Positions 37,101 to 49,498 of a stretch of 64,000 nt of DNA are shown here, one piece after another. The stretch is from positions 21,710,060 to 21,774,059 of the forward strand of contig OZ038529.1 in the NCBI GenBank assembly GCA_964036665.1. The letters run 5' to 3'. The DNA is from Gordius sp. MW1. Its lineage: Eukaryota; Nematomorpha; Gordioida; Gordea; Gordiidae. The notes below the pieces were generated by a model, which saw nothing but the letters and a program-made list of their open reading frames with translations, did no database searches and was not told where the DNA came from. The translations under genes were made by a program, and so were the position numbers. How positions within the stretch are numbered: position 1 is the first letter of the stretch; each line of letters opens with the position of its first letter.

Positions 37101-37788
37101 TATTAGTTGTTATAAACTAACCTGCGATTTTATCGTTGATCGAACCGTTTCGTTTAAGTAATATAAGTTTTCGTTTAGCCTTGAGGAATGAAGAGATCGT
37201 TGGAGGAATTAGGGATTTGCTTCTTTCAGGTGAATTTTGAATGGAATTTATAGTAGGATTATCCATAGGGGGTGTATCGATTCGACAAATAACCTCATTT
37301 TCGGATGCATTTATCGAAGCTTTTGGGAAATCTTTCAAATTTTTGCTCTTCAAACTTTGCAAAAATTCAGCGACACTCAATTCGTGTTCCGATTTATCTC
37401 CAACAATCTCAGCTAATTCAAGGTGATTTTTGCTATTTTCATCAGTCACTGTAGTTTGGTCGTTCGAGTCTAGCATTTCAGTTTTTAAGGTTGCGTTAGT
37501 GTTGTCCTCAATAAATATTTCTTCCTTTCTAGAACCACTATTACCTTCAACATTTACATTTATTTCATCGGGTATAATAACAGAGGTAACTGGTGATTTT
37601 ACATTCGTAAGCTCCTCTTTAAATTGAGAAGTTTCTGCCATTTTTATCATTGTATTGGCTGAGGAATATTTATCGTTGTTGTTCAGGTAAAATGAAGTGA
37701 GAATCATAGAATCACTCTTGGTATTTTGTCCGATATCCAATGAACACGGGGTAGAATTATTGATCGTCATTGAACCTGAAATTGACAT
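25152..37788 (-). CDS. zfh1: zfh-1 / ZEB zinc-finger transcription factor
   Basis: Seven coding exons: 37122-37788, 32849-33090, 31402-31533, 30597-30807, 26328-28030, 25818-26253 and 25152-25357. All phases agree, giving 1198 codons. The N-terminal finger cluster (about residues 270-385) has four C2H2 fingers: [28 protein letters not shown], split by an intron; [20 protein letters not shown]; and [16 protein letters not shown]. This run matches Drosophila zfh-1. A C-terminal cluster has three: [40 protein letters not shown] and [22 protein letters not shown] at about residue 910 is the CtBP co-repressor site. The family binds bipartite CACCT(G) sites and represses epithelial genes. No homeodomain is visible between the clusters, and the protein ends only some 10 residues after the last finger. 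The start ATG lies just after a splice acceptor (about 37795), so an upstream, perhaps noncoding, exon is likely. Confidence 0.92.
25609..25772. mobile_element. CATGGGCGTAGCCA MITE, copy 6
   Basis: Intact ends. In the last zfh-1 intron (25358-25817), about 45 bp from the donor at 25817. Confidence 0.88.
28680..29720. other. GC-richer block in a zfh-1 intron
   Basis: Within the intron 28031-30596 this stretch has higher GC and less repetitive sequence than its surroundings. Frames of up to 133 codons occur on both strands but have no recognisable domain or splice fit. A regulatory role is only a guess. Confidence 0.25.
29980..30094. mobile_element. CATGGGCGTAGCC MITE, copy 7
   Basis: Left end intact, right end decayed. 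In zfh-1 intron 28031-30596. Confidence 0.75.
30885..31042. mobile_element. CATGGGCGTAGCCA MITE, copy 8
   Basis: In zfh-1 intron 30808-31401, between the two central finger exons. Confidence 0.85.
31626..31795. mobile_element. CATGGGCGTAGCCA MITE, copy 9
   Basis: In zfh-1 intron 31534-32848, about 90 bp upstream of the acceptor at 31534. Left end begins CATAGGCGTAGCCAGG. Confidence 0.83.
33111..33130. repeat. Solo AATTGC-ATA-GCAATT palindrome beside a zfh-1 splice acceptor
   Basis: ATAAATTGCATAGCAATTAA, 20 bp upstream (in gene direction) of the acceptor of the first finger exon at 33090, so it supplies part of the branch-point region. Confidence 0.65.
33473..33595. promoter_or_regulatory. 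Cluster of CAGGTA/CAGGTG (E2-box) motifs in zfh-1 intron 1
   Basis: Five full motifs in 112 bp: CAGGTA at 33473 and 33534, CACCTG at 33510, TACCTG at 33570 and CAGGTG at 33579, plus AGGTGT at 33591. The pair at 33571-33583 forms the perfect palindrome ACCTGT-G-ACAGGT. CAGGTA/G is the established target of ZEB/zfh-1 finger clusters, and this sits in the factor's own first intron, so autoregulation is plausible. Part of the block (33494-33519 and 33576-33599) is an imperfect inverted repeat, so a small palindromic transposon is the alternative source. Confidence 0.5.
33913..34047. mobile_element. CATGGGCGTAGCCA MITE, copy 10
   Basis: In zfh-1 intron 1; right end lost. Confidence 0.75.
34619..34850. 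repeat. 76-bp tandem repeat, three copies, in zfh-1 intron 1
   Basis: Units start at about 34619, 34701 and 34777; the first is a few bases longer. Each carries CAAAAAACACCTTT and AAAATCAAAGCTATTTCAT. ATCAAAG matches the TCF/LEF core and CACCTTT is a partial E2 half-site, each present three times. Confidence 0.8.
35770..36900. repeat. Tandem array, about 105-130-bp unit (copy B)
   Basis: Eight or so units marked by GGCCAATGGTCATTTTT at about 35774, 35874, 35983, 36090, 36220, 36350, 36644 and 36848. The array is interrupted at about 36440-36540 by a segment with CCGGGATTCTAACCCC and a TAAATTGCATAGCAATTA palindrome. The first six units happen to keep one frame open, but this is repeat sequence. 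Confidence 0.8.
36960..37009. repeat. (CGGACGA)n microsatellite
   Basis: Short GGACGAC/GGACGG tandem words at the right end of copy B. A similar GGACGGACGG trace precedes the related terminus at 61666. Confidence 0.8.
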
Positions 37789-39506
37789 AATTCCTACGAA
37801 AAATCAATTGAAAAACGTTTTAAGTTATGTGAAAAATGAAAAATCATACCTCATTTAGCAATATCCTATGATAAAAATTGATCATTTTTGCCCTTTATTT
37901 TGCCTGCAAATTTTTGAAGGAGAATGAAAAGTAAGGTATATGAAGGGATTAGAGTCTCACTGATTTTAAGTTTAGATGAAAATTAATATGCGTATTTACC
38001 CTCTCTTCGACGGATCGACCGTGTGTTACAAAGAGATTTACTGGTTCATAAAGCGCAAAAAAAACTTGAAAATAATAAAGGTTAGCTAGCGAACAAAATA
38101 GAGATGCAATAGAGAAAAAAGTTAAAGACGATAAATATGATTTAAAAAGCACATTATTTCCTTATTTGATAAATTTGACATTATTAAAAACGACATTTAA
38201 GAATAGGAAGAGTGTAATTGAGTTAGTTTTGAAAGTCGGAGAGAGGTAAAAGTTAAAATATGTTAAAAGCACTATTAAAGTCTTTAATCGATTCAACTAA
38301 AATTATACAAACACTCATTATTTGCTAGAAGAACTATGTGTATGTGTGGTTTGGTTGGTATACCTTATGTCTCCTCCTCCTCCTTTAGTATAATTCTTTG
38401 GGAATACATAATAAATATGTTAACCATACTTCGACATGTTATTTTTCATAAATAGCGGATGTTTTCTCTTCTCCTGTGTCCCCTTTATTAATATATTTCT
38501 AGGTATATTTTAGTATATGTAGAAGCAGGACAGGAGGGGCAGAAGGATTTGCAGGGGGGAGGTGTCTTTAATTAATCAGATTCTTGATGAAGGAAAAAAA
38601 AGACATACACACAGATGTCATTTTCCCTCCTCTCCTCCCTCTCCTTCTGAAAAAGTGAAAAAAAAGCTATGCTACTAAATAATCCTCTCTCACCGAACCG
38701 AGTTACTTTACTAGTAGTGTAGTAGTTAAAGTAAGTAGCAGGCGGCAGGAGTATTTTTTTTTATATATTTGTTGGCCTTCTAAGCTGCATTAATTTTCTA
38801 TTCGATGGATGCCAATCTTTTGTGTGCAAGTGAGACACATAAATAACAAGGTTATTTTTCCGCAAAAATAAAAATAATTTTTCATCCTTCTCTCCTAAGT
38901 CCTAACTAAGCTAAGGTGCTGCTAGGTTATTTTTCACGAAACGAAATCGTTTAAATTGCGAGAGATTATATGTGCTTAGCTTTTGCCTCGCCCTTACATG
39001 TGTCGTAGTTGTTTAGCGTAGCCTAAAAGTTTGTGAGGCTTTCGCTCAATGTGCTGGCAATGGAATGGAGGTGAGTGAGAGTTGTTTTTCCTGATTAATA
39101 CAGTAACTTCTTTGACCTTGCAGTTGTAAGAGAAGTGACATCTAGGAAGAATAAGATTAATTTATTATTATAAGTTTTAAATTCTATACCAAACCAGTAT
39201 TTTCGTAATTAAGTTGCAAATTATGTCGTAGAATGTAGTTTAGATCGAAAAATTGCGAGTGGAGTTAGTTTGAAATTTAAGAGCGATAAATAAAGGCGGA
39301 TTATCGGATAATTTATTTTCCTGCGTGGAGAATAATAAAAAGCCTATCATTTCATCTTACCTTTTCTTCCAATCACCTATCTCCTTTCCTTTGCGCATGC
39401 TCGCACCTGTAAATATACAAACTCGAGCTGTATATCTAAATTTAAAACAATGTATTATATATATAGTCGTTTTCTTCGATATATATTTAATTAAATTTGT
39501 GTATTA

Positions 39507-39527
39507 TTAATTGCTACGGAATTTATG
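39507..39527. repeat. Solo AATTGC-type terminus, diverged
   Basis: TTAATTGCTACGGAATTTAT differs by two bases from the family end. Confidence 0.45.
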
Positions 39528-39624
39528 TTATATATTTATTGCTCTTCTGATGTCAAAATGTTTTTTTTATTTAGATGCTAAAATAAAGGCATGGTAAAAT
39601 TTTGAAGGGTTACTATTTTAAGAG

Positions 39625-39776
39625 GCATGGGTCACCTGCCTCCCCCCCCCCCCTCAAATCCCAAAATATTATTTTTAAAACATTAAGGTTCTAATTTTAC
39701 ACCATTTTGCTCATGCCTAAATAATAATAATTAATAAAGCTAACCCCTCTCCCCTTCAAATCCTCATAGGCCCATG
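39625..39776. mobile_element. Degenerate relative of the GGGCGTAGCC MITE
   Basis: Only the outer CATGGG/CCCATG and the C-rich block persist. Confidence 0.5.
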
Positions 39777-40093
39777 ATTAAGATTAAAAATATGGCAAAA
39801 TGTATGAGTTGTTCGATAAATAAGGTGAGGCAATTGAAGCTGCCTAAAACATCGCATATCATTAGAAACGAAATACATTATCCGATTTATTATAGGTTTA
39901 AAGGTATTTTTGACAACACATACAAAAGTCTGCAAACTTTGTTTTCGAGAATTATTTTAAATTAATTTAAAAAATTATTGTTATCAAAGGACAATTGACA
40001 AAAATGAATATGCTAGGAGGGTTGAATAAATCAATAGGTTTATGTTATCGATAATATTAAGTTAACTTTTTTAATACAACACAAATAAATATA

Positions 40094-40255
40094 CATGGGC
40101 GTAACCAGCATTGGAATTAGAAGGGGCAACAATGATTTGGGGAGGGCCAAAATAATAAATTTTCAAATTTTAGCCATAATTTTCATAAATTTCAACAATT
40201 TTTTGGATTTAGAGGGGGCAGCCGCCCCTCCCTGCCCCCCTTGGCTACGCCTATG
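40094..40255. mobile_element. CATGGGCGTAGCCA MITE, copy 11
   Basis: In the desert; both ends recognisable with single changes. Confidence 0.85.
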
Positions 40256-40261
40256 CACACA

Positions 40262-40437
40262 TAGTAAGGGTAGCAATTTGAATTAGGGGGGGGGGGGGCT
40301 TGATATAAGTTAGAGATGGCCAAAATAATGTTTTTCAAACTTGTAACCAGAATATTTCAACGTAAGTGTATGTTTTTAGTGGGGTTGAGAGGGGGGGGGC
40401 TGTTGCCTCTCCTTTCCTCTCCCTGGATAAGTCCATG
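40262..40437. mobile_element. Degenerate MITE relative next to copy 11
   Basis: Retains the G-run start and a GGATAAGTCCATG end; arranged almost head to tail with copy 11. Confidence 0.5.
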
Positions 40438-40828
40438 ATCTCTAAAGTTAAGGTGCTCAAAAATTTTAGACCGCCCAGCTTCAAATATTTGATTGGAATT
40501 TCTTCCAGTAGACAGTATTATTTTCATTGAGTTTATTGTATGCTTTCATTTTGTAAATATAAACGTTTTGCCTTTAAAATTTTAAAAAACCGTTTTCTAA
40601 CTCTTATTCTTAATGTATTTTTTTGTTGCAAAAACGAAACCTCAAACCCAAATTTGACACTAAAATCGGTTTCCATGATAATGCCACCAAGATGATAGCC
40701 AGGGAAAGTAGGAAAAGGCCCTTGCCCCCCCCCCCCAAGTAAAAGAGAAAAATTCGCATAAATTTAACAAGATTATGCTCTAAATCAAAAAAAATACTAT
40801 TTTGCTCCCGATTTATAATTCAAACTCG

Positions 40829-40989
40829 CGCGTGGTAGCCAGAATTTGAAAGTGGGAGACACTAATGATTTGGGTGTTGTTTTAGAAATTTAAATCATAA
40901 TTTTAATTGCTATGCGATATATGTTAGTGAATTATGACCATTTTTTTAAGTCGGGGGGGGGGGGTTCTCTCCTTCTGGCCAGGCCCATG
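40829..40989. mobile_element. Degenerate MITE relative with an internal AATTGC fragment
   Basis: Left GGTAGCCAGAATTTGAA, right GGCCAGGCCCATG. A TTTTAATTGCTATGCGATAT word inside (about 40903) resembles the terminus of the hairpin-ended elements, suggesting one repeat inside another. Confidence 0.5.
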
Positions 40990-41230
40990 GCTCAAGACGA
41001 TTTTAACAGATCTTAAAGGAACTTTAATTATGGTTTTTGAAAAACAAAGATTTTTAATAGAGAAGAGATTCATCTATGGCTAGAAAAAATTTAAGTAGGG
41101 ACCTGCTTGTGCTTTAAAAATATGTCGCATAATAATGCCGACCAAACTAGACCTAAGTTTTAGATAAATCGCGCGGTCATAGTTTAAATTCATTTTGTGA
41201 AAAGTGATATGTACTTTTCAATATAATCAC

Positions 41231-41374
41231 AGCGGGGGGGGGGGAACGGGAAATCCCTTCCCCCCGAAAAAATTATTTAATGTTTAGATTTTTTGATGTT
41301 GAAATAATAATGTTACAAAATTTTTTTGGAAATTTCCCCCCCCCCACCCGGGAGAAAATCCTGGCTACACGCCT
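41231..41374. mobile_element. Degenerate MITE relative
   Basis: G-run start, C-run end and ATCCTGGCTACACGCCTGG terminus. Confidence 0.5.
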
Positions 41375-41481
41375 GGATCACAAGTAATATTACAGAGATT
41401 AAGTTTCGATTTTTAAAAATGTTGCTTAAAATATTATAAATGGTTGATTTAAAGTTTTAAATTTTGAACTAACTTTGCCCA

Positions 41482-41648
41482 CATGGGCGTAGCCAGCATT
41501 GGAATTTGAGGAGGGCAATAATGATTTAGGGGGGGGGGGGCAAAATGATCATTTTTTGAAATTTGAGCCATAATTTTAATATATTTCAACCAATTTTGGA
41601 TTAAGAGGGGGGCAAGCGCCCCCCTGCCCCCCATTGGCTACGCCCATG
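41482..41648. mobile_element. CATGGGCGTAGCCA MITE, copy 12
   Basis: One of the best preserved copies in the window; both 14-bp ends are exact. Confidence 0.9.
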
Positions 41649-41947
41649 TTTGCACAGTATGATTTCTACTAAAAAGTAGAATTATTTTTAATTAACCCTC
41701 AATGAAAATACTTAAATGTTAAGGAGCTAAATACTTTCGGCATTTGTTTTGATAAAATAGCTACTTTATTATGACGAATTCAGAAGGGGCAAAATGGTGA
41801 AAGATGACCAGCCTGAAAATTATAAAGTTGACACTTATTTAAAAATATCAATTCTTATGAAAAGACATAAATCTCCTGGTGTAAACTACAAATAATTTTT
41901 ATGTTTTTGTTATATAGGAAGAACGACGAAAAAACAAAGCATAAAAC

Positions 41948-42104
41948 CATGGGCGTAGCAAGGATTTGAATTGGGGGGGGGGGGACAATAAAAATTTAGA
42001 GAGGGGCAAAATGATCTTTTTTTTAATTAAGCCATAATTATATTAAATTTTAAGCTTTTTAAAGGGGGGCAGCCGCCCCTTCCTGCCTCCCCGTTACACC
42101 CATG
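41948..42104. mobile_element. CATGGGCGTAGCCA MITE, copy 13
   Basis: Left end exact but for AGCAAGG, right end decayed (GTTACACCCATG). Confidence 0.8.
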
Positions 42105-42760
42105 CCTAAACCATCAAGGAAAAAGCTTGAATTTTAAATTTGAAGGTGGAAATTTTTACCCTAATTGTTTTGAAATTAAATTATACATTTATACTATTCA
42201 TTTTACGCTTTTTTAAGCTAATCTGTAAACGCTTACAATTTTTTAATTAATTAATAAAACTAATCTTTGGTTAAAGTTCGTTTACTATGACTATGACCCA
42301 ACCATAATTAAAAAATCAGAAAATAAAAAAAATTAATTAATTAAGGAACTGTTTGGTCTATATTTCATAAATGTGGATGATTAATTATAATCCTCCAAAT
42401 TCGACCATTAAGTAATTAGTCAAGAAAGCTTAATTAACCGTTGTTTATTTACGTAGGCTCAAACTAAGTAACAAAACACTTTTATCAAATTATAAGCTTT
42501 TTGCCTAAACATATAAACTTTATTTTTATAACATATTTAATATTATAATTTAAAAATGAATAAAACGCCAAGAAAAAAATCGTCATTTATTTATATATTT
42601 GACTTTTCAGGAACTTAACATATCTTATTCGTACTTTGTCTACCAAAAATATTGCGTTAAAAATTATTTACAAATAAAGCGTGCTCAATAGACTTAGACT
42701 ATAAATTTTAAATAATTAAATAAGCCTATTTTGTATGTAATTGTAAATTAAGAATAGTTT

Positions 42761-43018
42761 CATCATAGGCGTAAATAGGATTTCCTCACGGGAGGGGTTA
42801 TAAAAATTTCAAGGTGAAATTTTTTTTGTAACATTTTTTTGGATAAAAATGTTTTCGTTTCCTAAAAGTTTAAAGCGACAATGGCGTAAAAATAATAAAT
42901 ACTAAAAGTAAAATCCCAACAAATATTTATTTTTATTAAATATACAATATAAAAATTATATAAAATGAAAATCATGGGAGGGGTTCTAACCCGAAAACCA
43001 CCCCCTCCCTAGCCCAAT
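42761..43018. mobile_element. Longer related MITE (CATAGGCGTAAATAGGATTT)
   Basis: Starts with CATAGGCGTAAATAGG and ends in CCCTCCCTAGCCCAATG; a different, longer interior than copies 1-13. Confidence 0.5.
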
Positions 43019-43068
43019 GAGTTTCATTAAGGTTTAACCCAAATTGGTTAAATATAATATAGCTAAGT

Positions 43069-43342
43069 CAGGCGCGTAGCCAGGATTTTCTCAAGGGGGA
43101 AGAAAAATTCAAAAAAAATTTCGACACTTTTATTTATAATGTAACAAAAGTAAACTTCGCGTACAATATATGCGAAACTTCAAGGCGCTATATAACCAGA
43201 TTTGGAAAAATCTCTTCTCTTTATTAATCAGAGCATTTACTATCGATTTTATACCTTAAAAAAGATGGACCTTCAAAAATTTTTCAAATTTTGGTTGGGG
43301 GTAGAAAATTCCCGTTTTCTACCCCCTTGGCTTCGCGCCTGA
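43069..43342. mobile_element. MITE with TCAGGCGCGTAGCCAGGATT ends
   Basis: The left TCAGGCGCGTAGCCAGG is mirrored by CTTGGCTTCGCGCCTGA at the right. A sister family of the CATGGGCGTAGCCA repeats. Confidence 0.7.
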
Positions 43343-43418
43343 GCTAAGCCTATAAATATTATTATAAAAATGGATGTATACGTAATTTACTGCGATTTCA
43401 TGTACTAGGTACTACTGT

Positions 43419-43807
43419 AGTAAAATGGGTTGGGTTTTGTTTAGTCGATCTTTGATTTAATTAAGGACTAAGTGTCGACATTGTTCTTTTTTTACATTTC
43501 GACTAAGCCGGTGGCCCGTCAACTCGCCGAAAACAATCTCGCCGAATTTAATGTCCCCAAGCATCCCCTAATTTGTGATTGGTTGAATGGGGGACGATTT
43601 TAAGCTGGGGGACATTAAACAACCAATCAGAAAATGTCCCTTGGTGAGTTTCGGCGAGATTGTTTTCGGCGAGTTAATAGGGCACCCGACTAAGCCTAGT
43701 GGTCGACTAAGAAAAATAGACTAAAAAATCTTTGTTTTGTTTATGTTTAGTCGAGTAAAACCAAAGGCCGACCAAACAAAACCCAGCCGTTTTTACAACA
43801 CTATTAG
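43419..43807. mobile_element. TTAGTGTTG-family MITE, interrupted copy
   Basis: The right end (ACCAAACAAAACCCAGCCGT then ACAACACTA) matches the element at 4153-4274; the left end is decayed. Another MITE (43511-43685) is inserted in its middle. Confidence 0.7.
43511..43685. mobile_element. MITE with AACTCGCCGAAAACAATCTC ends, nested
   Basis: About 34 bp at the left (GTGGCCCGTCAACTCGCCGA onward) is repeated inverted at the right. Contains CCAATCA words. Inserted inside the element at 43419-43807. Confidence 0.78.
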
Positions 43808-46800
43808 GTAGAAAGAGAGACCGAGGCTATACGTATCTCGGGGCTATCCTTATTTTCTCAAATATTTTCCATGTTATTAATTTGTACCCAGTAAAATTTA
43901 TATTTTAAATGTACTTTATATTGGCGCATCCCAGGTTTAAGAATTTTTTTGAGAAAAATTACTAGAAAAAAAAATATAGTAAAAATAAGATTTTTCGGGG
44001 CTAAAAGCTCCTTTTAAAATATTATTTAACTAATTGGTACAACTAGGATGGTTGATGAGATTTTGACGCAAGTATGGTTTTATGAGCAAAAGGTGAATCT
44101 TTATTAGATTAAAAATGACTAAACTTGTCTTTGCATACTTCCGAACATATAAACGAAAGCTTTGAAAATGCCTATTTTTATTTTATCACAAAAAAACTAA
44201 AAAAACATTATGTTTTCGTTTAATTTAACTTAAATATTAAACAATGTCATAAACTATTTGGCAACTTTTGAATTTAAAACTACACATTTCAGTAATTTCT
44301 CACTTATTCCTTTATATATGTGTTAACATAGCTAAGACGGGTTTTTAACAAATTTGTAATTTTAATTTTATTTAACATTTAAAATATTCTAAAACAAAAG
44401 ACTATAATATGTCAAGTATAAGTCATTGCCAACATGTTCATCTAAAATCAAATCTCTATCATTCGTTATAAATTATAATAGTGGACGTACCTCTTTTGTT
44501 ATTTAGTCTCTAAATCTACCCCATCCATTTTTTTACCTTAATTCCCATAATAATCCCAGAATTGTTAAAACTGGACTGGAAGCATTTAATTTTTCAGGTA
44601 TGTCTATAAATAAGCTCAATTTTTAGTGGCATGTGTTCATCCTCCCACCGCCTTAATTGACAAATATAATCTTTTAAAATAAAATTGACAAAAATAAGAG
44701 TTCATTTTAGGGTATAGGTGACACATGTCCGGGGTTAATCAATTTGATCGAACTCTTTCGTACCTCGACTTGATATTAATTTCATCGCACTTCAACCCCC
44801 ATTAGTAAGCTTAACAGGTATTTAATTAAGGACCCCGACGACACATGAAAGTTAACAGATTTCACTATCGGTATCGACATTTTAAATTTACATTGGACAG
44901 TATGATGACCTTAAAACTTAAATCGCGTCTAAATCGCGTATATTGCTTTACACCTTTGAAGCAACATATTAATAGTTCAAGTGTGCCCAAGCCCACTGTT
45001 TTCATTTAATCCACCCTAGGGCTTTTAGGTTGTTCAACTATTTACACCACCTCTGCTGCTATTATATAATGCAAAAATAAAAAAAAATTAAATGCAAACA
45101 AAGAGAAAGATAGATGGATGTGGGTGGGGGGGGGGGCAAGTGCCCTTTAAACGGTTTAAAGACCCTTTAAGTCCTAACATGTGTGCGAGGCGAGGATGAA
45201 AGTAATGTTATTGTCTTTGGCACCCTACCCCGACTTACCTTACATCTCTTAGATGCAATTGATTGTGGAAGGGGGAATTAGTTGTTAAATGTGTCATTTA
45301 ATCTTAGCTACTATAGTGAAGAAACAGAATGGCGTTCTTAATTGAGGAGGAGCGTCTATTTGTTGCTACTGTTGGAATAGCCCTTTCCTTCGTACGTATT
45401 ATAATACCTTTGTCCAATTATGCATGCAATCCGCTAACATAAATTCCATTTCCGCATGAAGGATATAAAAGAATTTTCGCAATTTTCATCGTTCCCCCCC
45501 CCCCCCCTTTTAATAAATCTTACCTTTACCATTATTTTGAGCACTCAACTCAAGTATAGTTTTGGGATGGGGGGAGGCACCGATCTGTAATCCCTTTTTG
45601 AGGCAGGACATATACTCTCATTGGCAATTACGCATAAATTAGTAGGAGGACCCCCCGTTTAATCAGAAGGTGGAAGGGGGGGGGGTTGAGGAATTTTTTA
45701 GTTAGTGCTGATGGCTTAATTTAGTATATACATAGATATAATTTTCCTTTTCATTTGTGTCCTAACCGGACATGCCCATACATCTAAGGGGGGGGACAGA
45801 TGGTCTCTCTATCGCTCTGTATGGTTGTTAGCATTTTGATTAACACCCCAACTACAATGCATTCATCATAGATTGGCTGGGGAAGGTAATAGTATATTTT
45901 CCATTTATTGAACCGGAATTAACGTAGAAATCAGCAAAGAGCTACCCCTCTCCTCTCTACTTATCCTCACATCTCAGCATTAGTTAGTAAATACTAAATA
46001 GCTTGGAATTTTGCTGGTTAATTTACCCGATCACTCCCCTTGTCCCGCTTGCTATTCTCTAGGGTGTTTAAAAATGTGAAATTTAATCAGATATTATTTT
46101 GGAAGGTAAACTAGCTACCACATTGACATTTACCCATTGCTAATGTATTTTAAAAAGTGTTTTTTTTGGAATTCAAATAAAAATGGGATAAACTAGCCCT
46201 ACCTATACAAAGGGTAAAAGCTAGCGGTTAATAAGCCTTTATTTTAATACTTTAATTTATATGCTCTGTGATAGAGTTACTCACTTTGATCTTCTTTTTA
46301 ACAACTTGACTTTTGACAAATTTCAATTTATATTACACATAAATAAATTGCAAGTTTTTTGTGTATTAAATTAATATTTTTTAATTTGATTTACATAAAT
46401 GATTTGAGTGGCTTTCCACTTATTCATAAAATTATAATAATATCCAATAACTTATTTATTTTATAAAATGTATTCAAAAAGTTAAAAAAAGGGTTAGGCA
46501 AAAATTTAGGCTTATCCAATTTTTTTCTAATTGACTAAACGTTCTAACTTTTTAAATCCTACAAGACATAAACATTGATATTTGAGTGATATTTTCATAA
46601 AAATCGGTTATGACAAATTTATTCGATTCATATTTTCTACGATTCACGCAGGATTTTATAAGAATTAATCCAAAATAAAAAAAATTAAAAATACTTCACA
46701 GATTAGTAAAATTAATATAATAAACGGCATTTTTTGCCTAAACTTTCTTTAGATCCCTTAATTGTTTCTGAAATAGCATTCCTTTGGTGAGAATATTAAT

Positions 46801-47690
46801 AAAAGCTAGACTATTTGCATTTTGCTAGCATTTTTTTCTTTAAACAATTAACACAAAGCCACATCATAAGATTTTTAATTAAAACACCTCTGTTTGCGCA
46901 ATTTTTTCATATTATTTAGATTTCTTATAGTAGATGGGAGTGGGGGTTTCATATGCGCTTGATTAAAAAAGGCAATCAATAGCATTGTTTGCACTTATTA
47001 AAACGTTTGACGAAATTAAAAAAGTCAAGTATATCATCTTTATAATAATATTTATAAAAATTAGATAAAGTTTATTCGTTTATATAATCCTTTAATTTTT
47101 TTTCTCGTATTTCAGATAAAAATAATTGCTTTAAGGCAAGCATATTTGTAATCTTGAAAGAAACTTTTTATCCCTTACCAAATAATGTTTTTAATTGAAA
47201 AAATTGATAGCGTAGCTAAACTTTTTTAATAAATAAAGTTAGCCAAGCCTTCCTTTGAATGATTTCAAACAAAAACTTTGACCAATACAATAAAGTAAAT
47301 AAGAGTCTTACCATTAGAAACACCTAAGATTTCAAAACCCGACACTCAAAAATCCCCCGTGGCACCATTTAAGGTTAATATTAATACTTTTTTTCGTCAA
47401 AATCGATATAAAGACAACCTAGCCCAAACGGGCATTATATATTTTATTGATAAACATCGAGGGTAAGTGATAAATTAACTGTAAACTAGGAAAAATTCTA
47501 AGTGCCAACCTGTCTAAACACATAGGATTAAAATCAAAAAATTTGTATTCAGGTCCCGTTTAAAATGTATCGCTTTTTATAATCCCTTTTAAGGTTCTTA
47601 CTGTTCGTGAGATTATGGTGAGAATTTTATTAGGTGTGGAAACAAGGTAGGGCACGGAGGTGGTCTACATAAGATTTGAGAGATTAAATT

Positions 47691-47862
47691 ATGGGCGTAG
47701 CCATCTTTGGAATTAGGGGGGGGGGGCAAAATGATTTAGGGAGGGGCAAAATGATAATTTTTTGAAATTTTAGCCATAATTTTAATAAATTTCAACAAAT
47801 CCTTAGATTAAGAGGAGGGCAGCCGCCCCTCCCCCCCCCCCCCCCCCCCCCCTGGCTCCCAT
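47691..47862. mobile_element. CATGGGCGTAGCCA MITE, copy 14
   Basis: In the desert; contains a C-run of about 24, the longest homopolymer in the window. Confidence 0.83.
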
Positions 47863-48646
47863 CGATTAAACCTATGATTAATCGTAAATCATAATTTGTT
47901 TAATATTTTTTTATTTATCTAAATCTGTTGCTTTTTAATATAAAAATAACGATTTTATTTTCGTTTAAAGGACTTAATTTATGATCATTAGCTTAATTTT
48001 ATAGTACATTAATTAAGCGATAAAATATTGACAAATTATACTACTAACCAGACCTTAAACCTACATTACAAATAAAATGTTGAACCTAATTTTGGTTTTT
48101 AATTTTCCCTATTATTTTCAATTAATCTTTATTTGTATGGTTTATTATTAATAAACTGAGTTTCAATTCGTGCAATATCTAATAGTTAGGAGAATTATAG
48201 CCATAAGTTAGGTGATGAACCCTATTTATTTCATAGATAAACTAAAAGTATTTTGGGCATCTTTTGGGCAATATGTCTTGATTGGGATTATATATAAATG
48301 AATATAAATATGGCTTATAACCCCAAATGCATGGTACATAAATTAACACCGCAAGGGTTTGCTTTGCAAAGGTGCAGTAGCAAAGAAATTTTTTCCTTTG
48401 ACCAAAAAGAAGACTATAAATTATAAAATCGGTTACCCTTTGTGGTCAATAATAAAAAAATTTGTTAAGAACGATTAATGACATACATGGAGGATTTGTC
48501 GGAATTTAGTTGGCAGATTTTACTTTAGTGTATCTTTAATAAGGATTAAGTAATTTTAAGTACACAAAGAAAAGAATACTCCAATTACATTGAATAAAGT
48601 AATATTAAAGTATAACACGACAATTTAGAAATTATCACTATATATG

Positions 48647-48795
48647 CATGGGCATAGCCAGGAGGTAGAAATCCTGTAAAATTTTATAAAATTATCACCA
48701 AAATTTCAAAAAACTATCATTCCCCCCCCCCGTCTCCCTTCTAACTAAATCCATATTGCCCCCCCCCCTCTAATTCCAAATTTGGCTACACACAT
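48647..48795. mobile_element. CATGGGCATAGCCA MITE, copy 15
   Basis: In the desert; right end TTTGGCTACACACATG. Confidence 0.78.
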
Positions 48796-49404
48796 GTATA
48801 TATCAATTGCGCATTTAATTTTATTCAACAACTTTACATTATTCTTATATATACTGCCCTATAAGAACAAATGATATACACTAGTCATAATTAATTATTC
48901 CTGGCCAAAGTTTTTCCTCTGACTAAAGCAATTTCTGCTCCTAGATATTGAAAAAAAATAATCAATTCTAAAATGAGTTCCCCCCCCCCCCCCCTTTTTC
49001 GAATCTAATATATCGGCATGGGGAGTCACAAAGGCACAAAAAGGTTTTAGTAGTTAAGGTAAAGTGATTTTTTGACTCCTCTTTGTATTTTCCCCCCTAG
49101 TTTAGTTAAGAGCAAACGCTCGGTTCCTTTTGACGCTTCATAAAAGATGACGCGATGCCTATCTAATTTACCATGAAATTGGATAACGATCCCCGTTACG
49201 TGAAATGGTCGTCGTGTTAGTTTACCCTAAACCATTTTGCAACGCCACAAACACTATATACTTGCATTCTATTTATAATACCTAAATACCGAAATGCTAA
49301 GGTAGATGTTAATTTAGTGAAGAAAAAATTAATATACATAGGAGCATAACAGCCCCCAAATAAAGCATAAATTATGATGGGTTAGCATCGCCGAGCTTAT
49401 ATTA

Positions 49405-49498
49405 CAGGTCGATTAACACACCATTATGTATGACAGGAGTTAGGTACCTGTTTATCTTATTAGCGTGGACAGAGGAGACATTCTGGCTTCTACAGGTG
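49405..49498. promoter_or_regulatory. Three CAGGT motifs in the upstream desert
   Basis: CAGGTC at 49405, TACCTG at 49445 and CAGGTG at 49493 within 94 bp, in a non-repetitive stretch of the desert. This is suggestive only, about 11.6 kb upstream of the zfh-1 start codon. Confidence 0.25.
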
